In this document: positions 43,960 to 52,511 of the stretch, piece by piece
Layout of the letters: each line of letters begins with the position of its first letter
Numbering within the stretch: the first letter of the stretch is position 1
DNA from: Orlajensenia flava
Lineage (GTDB): Bacteria; Actinomycetota; Actinomycetes; Actinomycetales; Microbacteriaceae
Length of the DNA stretch: 64,000 bases
Direction of reading: 5' to 3'
Assembly: GCF_004801905.1 (NCBI RefSeq)
Contig: NZ_SSSN01000005.1
Coordinates: forward strand, 1-64,000
Notes under the pieces: generated by a model
What the model saw: the letters and a program-made list of their open reading frames with translations, nothing else
Databases searched by the model: none
What the model was told of the DNA's origin: nothing
Program-made: the position numbers and the translations under genes

Positions 43960-45843
43960 TCAGCTGCGGAGTGCGTGCAGGACGACGATGGCGGCTGCGG
44001 CCGACCAGGCCTGGGGCCGGCACGCGGCGGGATAAGGCGCCGGCGCGCTGGTGTCCGCCGCGGGGTCGCCGCTGTGCAACTCGGGCATGCGAAAGTCGAA
44101 CACGACTGCGGCCGTCAGAAGACCTTCCGCGAGCTGAGCGGCCTCGGCGGGGAAGCCCTCTTTGACCAACCCCATGATGGCGATGGCGGTGTCGTGCGCC
44201 CATACCGCACCGCCGTGGTAACTCAGCGGCCAGTACCCGGCGGCGTCGGTCGAGAGCGTGCGCAGCCCGAAGCCCGATGAGAGTTCCGGCGAGACCAGAC
44301 GGTCGGCGATCAGGCGTGCCTGTTCGGGTGAGAGGAGGCCGCTCCCGAGCAGGTGCCCGATGTTGCTCGTGAGGGAGTCGACGGGGCGCTTGGCATTGTC
44401 GAGGGCGATCGCCGGGTAGGCACCGCGTCCGTCGTCGACCCAGAACCGCTCATGGAACGCCGCACGCAGCCGCTCGGCCCACTGCCGCCATTCACGCCCG
44501 TCCCGGCCGAAGGCGTCGAGGACATCGGCGCCGTGCACGGCCGCCTCGTAGGCGTACCCCTGCACCTCGCACAGCGCGATGGGTCCTTCTGCGAGACGGC
44601 CGTCGCGCCACTGCACCGAGTCGCCGCTGTCCTTCCAGCCTTGGTTGGACAGGCCGCGCCCGCTCTCGTCGACGTACTCCAGCAGACCGTCACCGTCGCT
44701 GTCGCCGAAGTCGCGCATCCATTCGAGGGCTTCCACGAGGTTCGGCAGGAGGGTGCGAACAGCGTCGTCGGAGAGTCCGGCGCGCCAGGCGTCGTGCAGG
44801 AGGCAGATCCACAGGGGGGTCGCGTCGACGGTCCCGTAGTAGAGCGGAGGGAGCTCGATGTGCTCGCTCGGAATGTGGAGAGGCGCGCGCCGCAACTCGT
44901 GCATGATCTTTCCCGGCTGCTCGGCCGTGTCGACGTCGACACGGCGGCCCTGCAGTTCGGCCAGCACTCGCAGAGTGCCCTCGGCGATCCGCGTTCCCGT
45001 CGGAAGGAGGAAGCGCGCTGCCCAGATCGAGTCGCGCCCGAACAGGGTGAGGAACCACGGCGCGCCGGCCGCGAGGAACGGGGCGTCGGGGATGGCGGGA
45101 AGGACGAGCCGGAGGCAGGCGAGATCATCGAGGGCGCGTTCCACCCACGCGCGGAGCCGATGGTCCACGCCGCTCAGATCGGGAGCGACCCACGGCGGCT
45201 CGTCGTCTGCTGCCAGCACGACGGCATCGGCGATTGCGGCCTCGATGCTCCACGACACGCCGATTTCTCCCTCAGCGGGGATGACGAGCGACCAGACGAC
45301 CTCGAGCGTCGAGCCGTTGACGGAAGCCCGCGCCTCGGCGAACTCTGCACGGACACTCACCGCCTCGGCCTCCCAACCTGCTCGGTCGCCGGCGAGTGCG
45401 ACGTCCAGCTGCATCGGATGCGCGAGGCCGGATTTCAGCACGTCCATCGGCGTGGCATCCGCCCGGAGGGCCACGCGCACCTCGGCCGGCCGATCGACCG
45501 TGAGACGTGATCGGAAGCCGAGACGGTAGGTCGCCCCGGAGTCGGTGGCCTGGGCATGCAGGGTCGCGCGCACGTCGGGGTCGGGATCGGGGCCGTCCAG
45601 TTGGCGCGCCAGCGCCGTGAAGCGCACCCGCGATGCCGTCGGCGTGACCGTGTTGAGGTGCTCGAGCGGGCGATCGTCCACGGCGATCTGCATTTCGTCC
45701 ACGACTCGCACGTCGGATACGTAGACGCCGTCGACGGGACTGCCTCCGATGGAGCCATCGGGTGAACACCAGATCTGGGTGGGCGCCTCGAGTACGACCA
45801 GACGCTCGTGAAGGAGGGGCTGCAGAGCGGGCGTCTGCGACAT
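43960..45843 (-). CDS. Glycogen-debranching-type glycosidase (amylo-alpha-1,6-glucosidase family)
   Basis: 627 residues. The N-terminal 220 residues form the beta-sandwich domain seen before the catalytic part in this family (WCSPDGSIGGSPVDGVYVSDVR). From about 245 an (alpha/alpha)6 barrel follows, with WFLTLFGRDSIWAARFLLP, LPPLYYGTVDATPLWI, NQGWKDSGDSVQW and GYWPLSYHGGAVWAHDTA, the blocks carrying the acid/base residues. No signal peptide, so it acts on imported oligosaccharides. Divergent from a LacI regulator with two shared operators. Confidence 0.85.
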   Translation of the reverse strand: MSQTPALQPLLHERLVVLEAPTQIWCSPDGSIGGSPVDGVYVSDVRVVDEMQIAVDDRPLEHLNTVTPTASRVRFTALARQLDGPDPDPDVRATLHAQATDSGATYRLGFRSRLTVDRPAEVRVALRADATPMDVLKSGLAHPMQLDVALAGDRAGWEAEAVSVRAEFAEARASVNGSTLEVVWSLVIPAEGEIGVSWSIEAAIADAVVLAADDEPPWVAPDLSGVDHRLRAWVERALDDLACLRLVLPAIPDAPFLAAGAPWFLTLFGRDSIWAARFLLPTGTRIAEGTLRVLAELQGRRVDVDTAEQPGKIMHELRRAPLHIPSEHIELPPLYYGTVDATPLWICLLHDAWRAGLSDDAVRTLLPNLVEALEWMRDFGDSDGDGLLEYVDESGRGLSNQGWKDSGDSVQWRDGRLAEGPIALCEVQGYAYEAAVHGADVLDAFGRDGREWRQWAERLRAAFHERFWVDDGRGAYPAIALDNAKRPVDSLTSNIGHLLGSGLLSPEQARLIADRLVSPELSSGFGLRTLSTDAAGYWPLSYHGGAVWAHDTAIAIMGLVKEGFPAEAAQLAEGLLTAAVVFDFRMPELHSGDPAADTSAPAPYPAACRPQAWSAAAAIVVLHALRS

Positions 45844-45921
45844 GATCCGGCCCCCTCGCGGCATTCGATTCACCGTGGCGATTGACACGGCTAAGCGCAG
45901 GGGTAACATAACACTCACCGG

Positions 45922-45970
45922 TTTGATCGATCAAATAACGAGACGTCTCCTGCCGGTTCGATCGTTCAAA
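45922..45970. promoter_or_regulatory. Two LacI-type operators
   Basis: TTTGATCGATCAAA (45922-45935) is a perfect 14-bp palindrome with the central CG typical of LacI-family sites. TTCGATCGTTCAAA (45957-45970) matches it at 12 of 14 positions. Centres are 35 bp apart in the divergent region between the glycosidase and lacI-type genes. Confidence 0.82.
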
Positions 45971-46011
45971 CGGTCGCGTGGCGAACAGACGACGATGTCG
46001 AGGAGGACCGG

Positions 46012-47106
46012 ATGGCGCAGCTGCCGACGGTCTCCGACGTCGCCCGCCTCGCCGGCGTCTCCCGGCAAACCGTATCCAACGTGCTCAACTCGCCCGCCAT
46101 CGTCCTTCCCGACACGCGAGGACGAGTCGAGGCTGCCATCGACGAGCTCGGCTACCGTCCGCACGCCTCCGCCCGCCGGCTGCGCACGCGCACCAGTTCG
46201 ACCATCGGCATCCGCCTCGACCCCGAGACCAATGGCATCTCGGGGACGGTGCTCGACCGCTACCTGCACGCCCTCACCGAGAAGGCGGCGGAGCGCGGAC
46301 TGCGCATGATGCTCTTCACCGCCCGTGACCACCACGACGAGGTCGACCAGTTCCGGGCGCTCCGCGACGGAGCGGACGTCGACGCCGTCATCCTCACCGC
46401 CACCTCGTTCCGCGACGACCGCATCGACTGGCTCGTCGAGCACGACATGCCCTTCGTCACCTTCGGACGCCCGTGGGGCTCCGACTTCAACGATCCCGCC
46501 GTTCCGTGGGTGGACGTCGACGGATTCGCGGGGACGAGTCAGGCCACCCGCCACCTGCTCGGTCGGGGACACCGACGCATCGGCTACCTCGGCTGGCCCG
46601 ATGACTGGGGCATCGGCAAGGAGCGGCGCGACGGTTGGGCGACGGCGATGGCAGAGGCGGGCATCGCCGGCGACGAACTCGCCGACCTGAGCTGGCGAAC
46701 CGACGACGGGGTCCCGAACGCCCGGCAGATCATCGAGCGGCTGCTGGCCGATGAGGCAGGCGTGGAGGCACTCGTCTGCGTGAGCGACTCGCTCGCCCTC
46801 GGCGCGATGATGGCCGTGCGCGAGGCGGGGCATCCGCATTTCCCGGTGATCGGCTTCGACAACAGCGCCGTCGCCCGTGCCGTCGGCCTCTCCAGCGTCG
46901 ACCAGCGCCTCGATCAGGTGGCCGCGGCGAGCCTGCAGATCCTGTTCGGAGACGGCTCGCGCGTCGTCCCCATCGACGAGGCGGATGCCGCGACGCGGCA
47001 CAGCCTCATCGAACCCCGTCTTGTCGTTCGCCGGTCGAGTCACCTGGCGCCCGTCGAGGAAGAGGCCGGCAGCACCAGGACCGGCAATCACAATCGAAAG
47101 GAATGA
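46012..47106 (+). CDS. LacI-family transcriptional regulator
   Basis: 364 residues. HTH at residues 5-55 (TVSDVARLAGVSRQTVSNVLNSP, RVEAAIDELGYRPHASARRL) and a periplasmic-binding-protein-like sensor domain (GISGTVLDRYLHALTEKAAERGLRM onward). GAGGAGG precedes the ATG by 7 nt. Its stop is 2 bp before the binding-protein start, so it heads the transport operon and is likely derepressed by the imported sugar. Confidence 0.93.
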   Translation: MAQLPTVSDVARLAGVSRQTVSNVLNSPAIVLPDTRGRVEAAIDELGYRPHASARRLRTRTSSTIGIRLDPETNGISGTVLDRYLHALTEKAAERGLRMMLFTARDHHDEVDQFRALRDGADVDAVILTATSFRDDRIDWLVEHDMPFVTFGRPWGSDFNDPAVPWVDVDGFAGTSQATRHLLGRGHRRIGYLGWPDDWGIGKERRDGWATAMAEAGIAGDELADLSWRTDDGVPNARQIIERLLADEAGVEALVCVSDSLALGAMMAVREAGHPHFPVIGFDNSAVARAVGLSSVDQRLDQVAAASLQILFGDGSRVVPIDEADAATRHSLIEPRLVVRRSSHLAPVEEEAGSTRTGNHNRKE

Positions 47107-47108
47107 CC

Positions 47109-48341
47109 ATGAAGACCACGAAGTGGTTGCTGGCGGGAGTGGCGGCCACCGCGGCCATCGCACTCGCCGGCTGTTCCCCGGCATCGGGCGGGGGCGGCTC
47201 GACCTCCGGCAGCGGGAAGCTGACGATGCTTATCGGCTCCAGCGGCGACGCTGAGACCAAGGCGGTGCAGGATGCGGCGAGCGCCTGGGGCAAGAAGAAC
47301 AGCACGACGGTGGACGTCGTCGCGGCCAGTGACCTGAACCAGCAGCTCAGTCAGGGTTTCGCGGGCGATGACGCTCCCGACCTGTTCTACATGGGCTGGG
47401 ATCAGTTCGACACGTACGCCGCCAACGGCTACCTGCAGCCCTACGCGAAGGATCTCGCGAACAAGGGTGACTTCATCGACACGTTGACGAAGACGTTCAC
47501 CTACGACAAGACCTTCACGTGCGCGCCCAAGGACTTCTCGACGCTCGGCCTCATCATCAACACCGGCATGTGGCAGGCGGCCGGGTTGACGGATGCCGAC
47601 GTGCCGAAGGACTGGGACGGTCTCGAGGCGGTGGCGAAGAAGCTCACCACGGGCGGTGCGGTCGGACTGTCCTTCGGGCTCGAGTACGCGCGTGTCGGTG
47701 TGTTCATGAACCAGGCCGGGGGCACGATCGTCGACGGCGACAAGGTCAAGGCCGACTCCAAGGAGAACCTCGCCGGACTCGACTACGTCAAGAAGCTCCA
47801 CGACGAGGGCGTACTGAAGTTCCCCAGCGAGATCGACTCGGGTTGGTCGGGAGAGGCGCTCGGAAAGGGTAAGGCCGCGATGGTCATCGAGGGCCCGTGG
47901 ATCAAGGGCATCCAGGGTGACTACCCCGACACCAAGTACGCGGCCTACGAACTGCCGAAGGGACCGGACAAGTCCTCGACGTTCTCGTTCACGAACTGCT
48001 GGGGGATCCCCAAGGGAGGCGACAACGCCGCGAAGGCGCAGTCGCTCGTCGAGTTCCTCACGAGCGACGATCAGCAGATGGCGTTCGCTGACGCCTTCGG
48101 CGTGATCCCGTCGACGACGGCCGCGTCGAAGACCTACGCAGACAAGTACCCCGAGAACGCGTCGTTCGTCGCCTCGGCCGACTACGCCGTCTCGCCGGTC
48201 AAGTTCGACGGAGCTGCCACGGTCATCACCGACTTCAACTCGCAACTCGAGGGTCTCGCCACCGGCGCCGATCCTGAGGCGATGCTCAAGTCATTCCAGA
48301 CCGAGCTGCAGTCGGCGCTCGACGAGGCCAACGGCAAGTAG
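47109..48341 (+). CDS. ABC sugar transporter, solute-binding lipoprotein
   Basis: 410 residues, family 1 extracellular binding protein. Lipoprotein signal MKTTKWLLAGVAATAAIALAGC with the lipobox Cys at residue 22. Characteristic segments are GDDAPDLFYMGWDQF, KAAMVIEGPWIKGI and FGVIPSTT. AAGGA lies 6 nt before ATG 47109, whereas an ATG at 47103 directly abuts it. Sugar identity unknown; the neighbouring glycosidase suggests an oligo- or disaccharide of glucose. Confidence 0.93.
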   Translation: MKTTKWLLAGVAATAAIALAGCSPASGGGGSTSGSGKLTMLIGSSGDAETKAVQDAASAWGKKNSTTVDVVAASDLNQQLSQGFAGDDAPDLFYMGWDQFDTYAANGYLQPYAKDLANKGDFIDTLTKTFTYDKTFTCAPKDFSTLGLIINTGMWQAAGLTDADVPKDWDGLEAVAKKLTTGGAVGLSFGLEYARVGVFMNQAGGTIVDGDKVKADSKENLAGLDYVKKLHDEGVLKFPSEIDSGWSGEALGKGKAAMVIEGPWIKGIQGDYPDTKYAAYELPKGPDKSSTFSFTNCWGIPKGGDNAAKAQSLVEFLTSDDQQMAFADAFGVIPSTTAASKTYADKYPENASFVASADYAVSPVKFDGAATVITDFNSQLEGLATGADPEAMLKSFQTELQSALDEANGK

Positions 48342-48351
48342 CTTCTGCGAT

Positions 48352-48400
48352 CGGTGCCCTGTCGCGCATCCGGCGTCTTCGGATGCGCGACGTGGCACCG
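48352..48400 (+). other. Intercistronic hairpin between binding protein and permease
   Basis: CGGTGCC and GTCGCGCATCC (48352-48371) pair with GGATGCGCGAC and GGCACCG (48381-48400), 18 bp interrupted by one small internal loop, with a 9-nt loop. It sits in the 96-bp gap where such hairpins protect binding-protein mRNA or partly terminate transcription. Confidence 0.7.
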
Positions 48401-48437
48401 TCGGCGCGGCGGCGTGTGCGAGAAGCGAGGAGCGATC

Positions 48438-49565
48438 ATGGCGCGAGGTATCCGCGGGCCCGAGGCCCGGTACGGCTGGACGTTCATGGCGCCCGCCGTC
48501 ATCATCATCGGCGTGTTCGTCGTTCTGCCGATCGCGCTGGCATTGTTCGTCAGCTTCAGCGACTGGAACGGCCTGGGCTCCCCGCTGGGCAACTCCGGTT
48601 TCGTCGGCGGTGAGAACTACTCCAAGGTGCTGGTCGAGTCGGGTCTCGCCCAGCGCGACTTCGGCACGGCCATCCGCAACAACCTCTACTACGTGCTTCT
48701 CGTGGTGCCGCTGCAGACCGCGCTGGCCATGTTCCTCGCCGTGCAGGTCAATCGGCGGATCCTCCGCGGGAAGGGCTTCTTCCGGACGTCGTTCTACTTT
48801 CCCTCGGTCACGAGTTCCATCGCCATTACCACGATCTTCTTGTTCCTGTTCACCTCGTCGGGAGCCGTCAACGCCGTTCTCGGCTGGTTCGGCGTCAACG
48901 GCCCGAACTGGTTCTCCGACCCGCGCGGCATCCTGCACCTGATCTTCGGTGCGGCTGGAGTGGACGGAACACCCGATGCATTAGCGGGCACCGGCCCGCT
49001 CGGTGTCACCTGGTGGAACTGGCTCAGTGGACCATCCGTCGCCATGTGCGTGCTCATCATCCTGGCGATCTTCACCACGTCCGGCACCTTCATGCTGCTC
49101 TTCCTCGCGGCGCTCCAGAATGTGGGAAGCGAGATCGAGGAGGCGGCAACGATGGATGGTGCCGGCGGCATCCGCTCGTTCTTCTCCATCACGCTCCCCC
49201 TGCTCAAGCCCACGGTGTTCACCGTCCTCACGCTCGGGCTCATCGGTACGTGGCAGGTGTTCGACCAGATCTATCTCACGGGTGGGGGCGCGCCCGGCAA
49301 GACCTTGCTGACGCCCGCCTATCTCGCCTACCAGACATCGTTCGAGGATCTCAAGTGGGGCAGGGGTGCGGCCATCTCGTTCATCCTGTTCGGCATCATC
49401 GTGTTCTTCACGCTGCTCCAGCGGTTTGTGTTGCGCGACCGTGACGATGCGCGCGAGAGGCGCGAGCTTCGTCGCCGGCGCCGAGGAGGGCCACCGGCCG
49501 ACGGTCCGACCGAGGCCCCCGCCGACGTGAAACTCTCCACCGCTGGAAAAGGGGTGACGTCATGA
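48438..49565 (+). CDS. ABC sugar transporter permease (MalF-like)
   Basis: 375 residues, six to seven helices beginning WTFMAPAVIIIGVFVVLPIAL. The cytoplasmic coupling (EAA) loop is EEAATMDGAGGIRSFFSITLPLL. An insertion of about 50 residues between helices 3 and 4 (around residues 150-200) and a 40-residue Arg-rich tail make it longer than usual. ATG 48438 has GCGAGGAG about 7 nt upstream; the open frame before it is in the hairpin. Confidence 0.92.
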   Translation: MARGIRGPEARYGWTFMAPAVIIIGVFVVLPIALALFVSFSDWNGLGSPLGNSGFVGGENYSKVLVESGLAQRDFGTAIRNNLYYVLLVVPLQTALAMFLAVQVNRRILRGKGFFRTSFYFPSVTSSIAITTIFLFLFTSSGAVNAVLGWFGVNGPNWFSDPRGILHLIFGAAGVDGTPDALAGTGPLGVTWWNWLSGPSVAMCVLIILAIFTTSGTFMLLFLAALQNVGSEIEEAATMDGAGGIRSFFSITLPLLKPTVFTVLTLGLIGTWQVFDQIYLTGGGAPGKTLLTPAYLAYQTSFEDLKWGRGAAISFILFGIIVFFTLLQRFVLRDRDDARERRELRRRRRGGPPADGPTEAPADVKLSTAGKGVTS

Positions 49566-50470
49566 CCGCGACGATCGACACCTCCACCGGCCCGTCGACG
49601 GATGGCGCAGCCCGGCCGCTACCCCGCCGCCGCCGCATTCCGACGCGCGTCATCACCGGAATCGCCGTCACCTACCTGGTGCTGGTCATCTTGGCGCTCA
49701 TCTACATCTACCCGTTCCTCATCTCCATCTCGGGCAGCTTCAAGACGGATGCCGACGCCACCCAGAATCCCCTCTCACTTCTGCCGCAGACCTGGTCATT
49801 CACCGCGTACCAGCGCCTGTTCACGGAGGTCCCGCTGCCGCTCTGGACGTTCAATTCGGCCTTCGTGACGGTGTGCGTCACCGCGGGCCGGGTGTTCTTC
49901 GACTCGCTGGCCGGGTACGCACTGGCTCGGTTGCGCTTTCGCGGTCGGGCCTTCGTGTTCGCATCGCTGATCGCTGTCATGGCGGTGCCCAACGTCGTGC
50001 TCCTCATCCCGCGGTTCCTCGTGCTGAAGCAGCTCGGGCTCTACGACAGCTACGCCGGCATGATCATCCCGCTGATCATCGACGCGGCGGGCATCTTCAT
50101 CATGAAGCAGTTCTTCGAGTCGATCCCCGTGAGCGTAGAGGAGGCAGCGCGCATCGACGGGGCAGGGGTGTTCCGCACGTTCTGGCAGATCGTCCTGCCC
50201 ATGGCGCGACCAGCTCTCATCACACTGTTCATCCTGAGCTTCCAGGGGTCGTGGAACGAGTTCGCCCACTTCATCATCTCGAGGCAGAGCCAGTCGCTCA
50301 ACACCCTCACGACCGGCGTGGCGACGCTGACATCCGGGCAGCTCGGATCGGGCAACCAGTATCCGCTGCAGCTGGGCGCTGCCGTGCTCATGTCGATCCC
50401 GGTCGCCGTATTGTTCTTCATCTTCCAACGGCGGATCATGTCCACGTCCGAGGGCGGCGACAAGGGCTAG
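49562..50470 (+). CDS. ABC sugar transporter permease (MalG-like)
   Basis: 302 residues with six helices; YLVLVILALIYIYPFLISIS is the first. The EAA loop is EEAARIDGAGVFRTFWQIVLPMARP. ATG overlaps the previous stop by 4 bp. No ATPase gene follows, so the complex probably uses a shared MsiK-type ATPase encoded elsewhere, as in Streptomyces and relatives. Confidence 0.93.
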   Translation: MTATIDTSTGPSTDGAARPLPRRRRIPTRVITGIAVTYLVLVILALIYIYPFLISISGSFKTDADATQNPLSLLPQTWSFTAYQRLFTEVPLPLWTFNSAFVTVCVTAGRVFFDSLAGYALARLRFRGRAFVFASLIAVMAVPNVVLLIPRFLVLKQLGLYDSYAGMIIPLIIDAAGIFIMKQFFESIPVSVEEAARIDGAGVFRTFWQIVLPMARPALITLFILSFQGSWNEFAHFIISRQSQSLNTLTTGVATLTSGQLGSGNQYPLQLGAAVLMSIPVAVLFFIFQRRIMSTSEGGDKG

Positions 50471-50473
50471 AAG

Positions 50474-50534
50474 AACGCAGGACCAGGCCGCCGATGGCTG
50501 CGATATGCGGCTATGACCGCTGTGGTCCTGCGTT
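50474..50534 (+). repeat. 61-bp symmetrical element, copy 2
   Basis: AACGCAGGACCA (50474-50485) and TGGTCCTGCGTT (50523-50534) are perfectly complementary, 14 bp if AG/CT flanks are included. TGCGATATGCG is centred at 50504. It lies between the last permease gene and the formimidoylglutamase-like gene. Confidence 0.88.
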
Positions 50535-50588
50535 CTCGGCCGCACCCCGGCGTCGCGGCCTGCTGGCGGGAGCGGTAGCGTCGAATGC

Positions 50589-51533
50589 GTGACCGACGAC
50601 GCGCTCCCCGATGACCCGCTCTGGCCCAGGGCCGGCGGGTGGCCAGCAGCTGACAGCCTCGAGCCGGGCACGCGCGTCGACGTTGGCATCGTCGGCGTGC
50701 CGACCTGGCAGACCTCCCTCTCGCCGACGAAGGCGTACGAGACGCCGGCCGCCATCCGTGCGGCGTTGCGGCGTTACAGTCCATCGCTCGCGCCCGATCG
50801 GTCGGCGGAGTCGCGTGCCGCGGCGGGGCAGGAGCTGATCCGCGACCTGGCTCATGCCGACTTCGGTGACGTGCGGGAGCCCGACGGCGACGTCGGCCAG
50901 GCGGAGGCGATCGCGGCCGTGGCGGACGCTGCCGACGTCTCCCGCGTGCTCATCGCGCTCGGCGGCGATAACGCGCTGACGTTCCCGACGGCGCTGGGTG
51001 TCTGGGGTGAGGGCCTGGGCTCCGCCGGCCTCATCACAGTGGACGCCCACCACGACCTCCGCGACGGCGAGTCGAACGGCTCGCCGGTGCGCCAGCTCAT
51101 CGAGGCCGGTCTGGCGGGCTCGCGCGTCGTTCAGATCGGCATCCAGGACTTCGCGAACTCGCGCGAGTACGCCCAGCGCGCAGCGGACTTCGGCATCACC
51201 GTGGTGCATCGCGACGAACTGCACGGCCGCCCCCTGCGTGACGTGATGGAGGAGGCGCTCGAGGTCGCAGGATCCGCTGGCGGTCCGATTCACGTCGACA
51301 TCGACATGGACGTCTGCGACCGCGCGGTGGTTCCGGCGTGTCCGGCGTCCGTACCCGGCGGCATCGCCGCGTGGGAGCTCCGCTCGCTCGTGCGGCTCGC
51401 CGCGATGGACGACCGGGTTCGCTCGTTCGACATCGCCGAGATCGACGCGACAGCGGACGCCCCCGACGCGCGGACGGTCCGGCTCGCCGCCCTCTGCGTG
51501 CTCGAGGTGTGCGCGGGCTACGCGTTGCGGTGA
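50589..51533 (+). CDS. hutG: Arginase-family hydrolase, probable formimidoylglutamase
   Basis: 314 residues of the binuclear manganese ureohydrolase family. Metal motifs are GGDNALTFP, VDAHHDLRDG and HVDIDMDVCDR. Agmatinase and formimidoylglutamase share these; the hut genes 5-13 kb downstream favour formimidoylglutamate to glutamate plus formamide as the reaction. It is separated from hutIUH by unrelated genes, so the symbol is tentative. GTG start; TAGCGT ends 7 nt upstream. Confidence 0.72.
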   Translation: MTDDALPDDPLWPRAGGWPAADSLEPGTRVDVGIVGVPTWQTSLSPTKAYETPAAIRAALRRYSPSLAPDRSAESRAAAGQELIRDLAHADFGDVREPDGDVGQAEAIAAVADAADVSRVLIALGGDNALTFPTALGVWGEGLGSAGLITVDAHHDLRDGESNGSPVRQLIEAGLAGSRVVQIGIQDFANSREYAQRAADFGITVVHRDELHGRPLRDVMEEALEVAGSAGGPIHVDIDMDVCDRAVVPACPASVPGGIAAWELRSLVRLAAMDDRVRSFDIAEIDATADAPDARTVRLAALCVLEVCAGYALR

Positions 51534-51613
51534 GCGGCTCTTCACGCGAACGCCTTCCGGCCGTCGGACGGGCGGCGTAGGGTCGGAGGCGTCGCCGAGC
51601 AGGGGAGATGCGC

Positions 51614-52381
51614 ATGGCTGGAACCGTCTGGGTGCAGGGCCAACCGCGATGGGTTGACCTGTCGAGTTCGGACCTCGATCGGTCGATCGACTTCTATCGC
51701 GAGCTGTTCGATTGGGAGGCGACACGTGGCGGCGAGCGGTACGGCGGCTACGTGACGTTCAGCAAGAACGATTTCGCCGTCGCTGGGCTGGCCGGGAAGA
51801 TGCCGGGGGCGGAGGGGACGCCGGATGCCTGGACCACCTACCTGCACACCGCCGATGCGGCCGCCACCGCGCAGTCGGTGATCGACGCCGGGGGTCGCAA
51901 CCTGTTCACGCCCATGGACATCCCGGACATGGGGGTGATGGGGGTCGCCGTGGATCCGACCGGCGGCACGATCGGCAGTTGGCAGGGCAGTGGCCACGAT
52001 GGCTTCGAGGCGCACGGAGAGGTCGGGTCGCCCGTCTGGCACGAGCTGTACGCCGATGACTTCGACGCGGCGCTGTCGTTCTATCGCCGTGCGTTCGGGT
52101 GGTCGACCCGACCGTTGAGCGACACGGACGACTTCCGTTACGAACTCCTCGTCGATGGCGATCACGAGCTCGCAGGCATCTTCGACGCCGGTTCACGCAC
52201 AGATGCGACGCCCTCGCGTTGGCAGGTCTACTTCGGAGTGAAGGACACCGACCGGACCGTCGGTCACGCCCTGGAACTCGGCGGGCGGGTCACCGAGGCG
52301 CCATACGATTCCCCGTACGGCCGGATGGCGGCGCTCGTCGATGCCACCGGGGCCGCTTTCATCGTGTCCACCGTCGTCTGA
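51614..52381 (+). CDS. Two-module VOC family protein
   Basis: 255 residues with two VOC modules, each beginning with a strand such as RWVDLSSSDLDRSIDFYRELFDW and WHELYADDFDAALSFYRRAFGW. The first ends VAVDPTGGTIGSWQ, the type found in CFP32/glyoxalase-like actinobacterial proteins. AGGGGAG precedes ATG 51614 by 6 nt. Enzymatic role unknown. The 130-bp gap to the chitinase (52382-52511) holds only GC-rich, GGGCGGCCGCCC-containing DNA. Confidence 0.85.
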   Translation: MAGTVWVQGQPRWVDLSSSDLDRSIDFYRELFDWEATRGGERYGGYVTFSKNDFAVAGLAGKMPGAEGTPDAWTTYLHTADAAATAQSVIDAGGRNLFTPMDIPDMGVMGVAVDPTGGTIGSWQGSGHDGFEAHGEVGSPVWHELYADDFDAALSFYRRAFGWSTRPLSDTDDFRYELLVDGDHELAGIFDAGSRTDATPSRWQVYFGVKDTDRTVGHALELGGRVTEAPYDSPYGRMAALVDATGAAFIVSTVV

Positions 52382-52511
52382 ACCGACGCGCAGCATCCGT
52401 CCCAGCCGCTCGTGCGGCGCCCCAGCACGGAGTCGACCTGACGCGGGCGGCCGCCCAGCGGCATCCGTCGGGATGTCGCGAGGCGGCCGATGGGCGTTCC
52501 CGTCGCGCTCG

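Noticed and set aside
52382-52511. Terminator between the VOC and chitinase genes
   Set aside because: GGGCGGCCGCCC near 52455 is self-complementary but too short and lacks a loop; no convincing hairpin was found.
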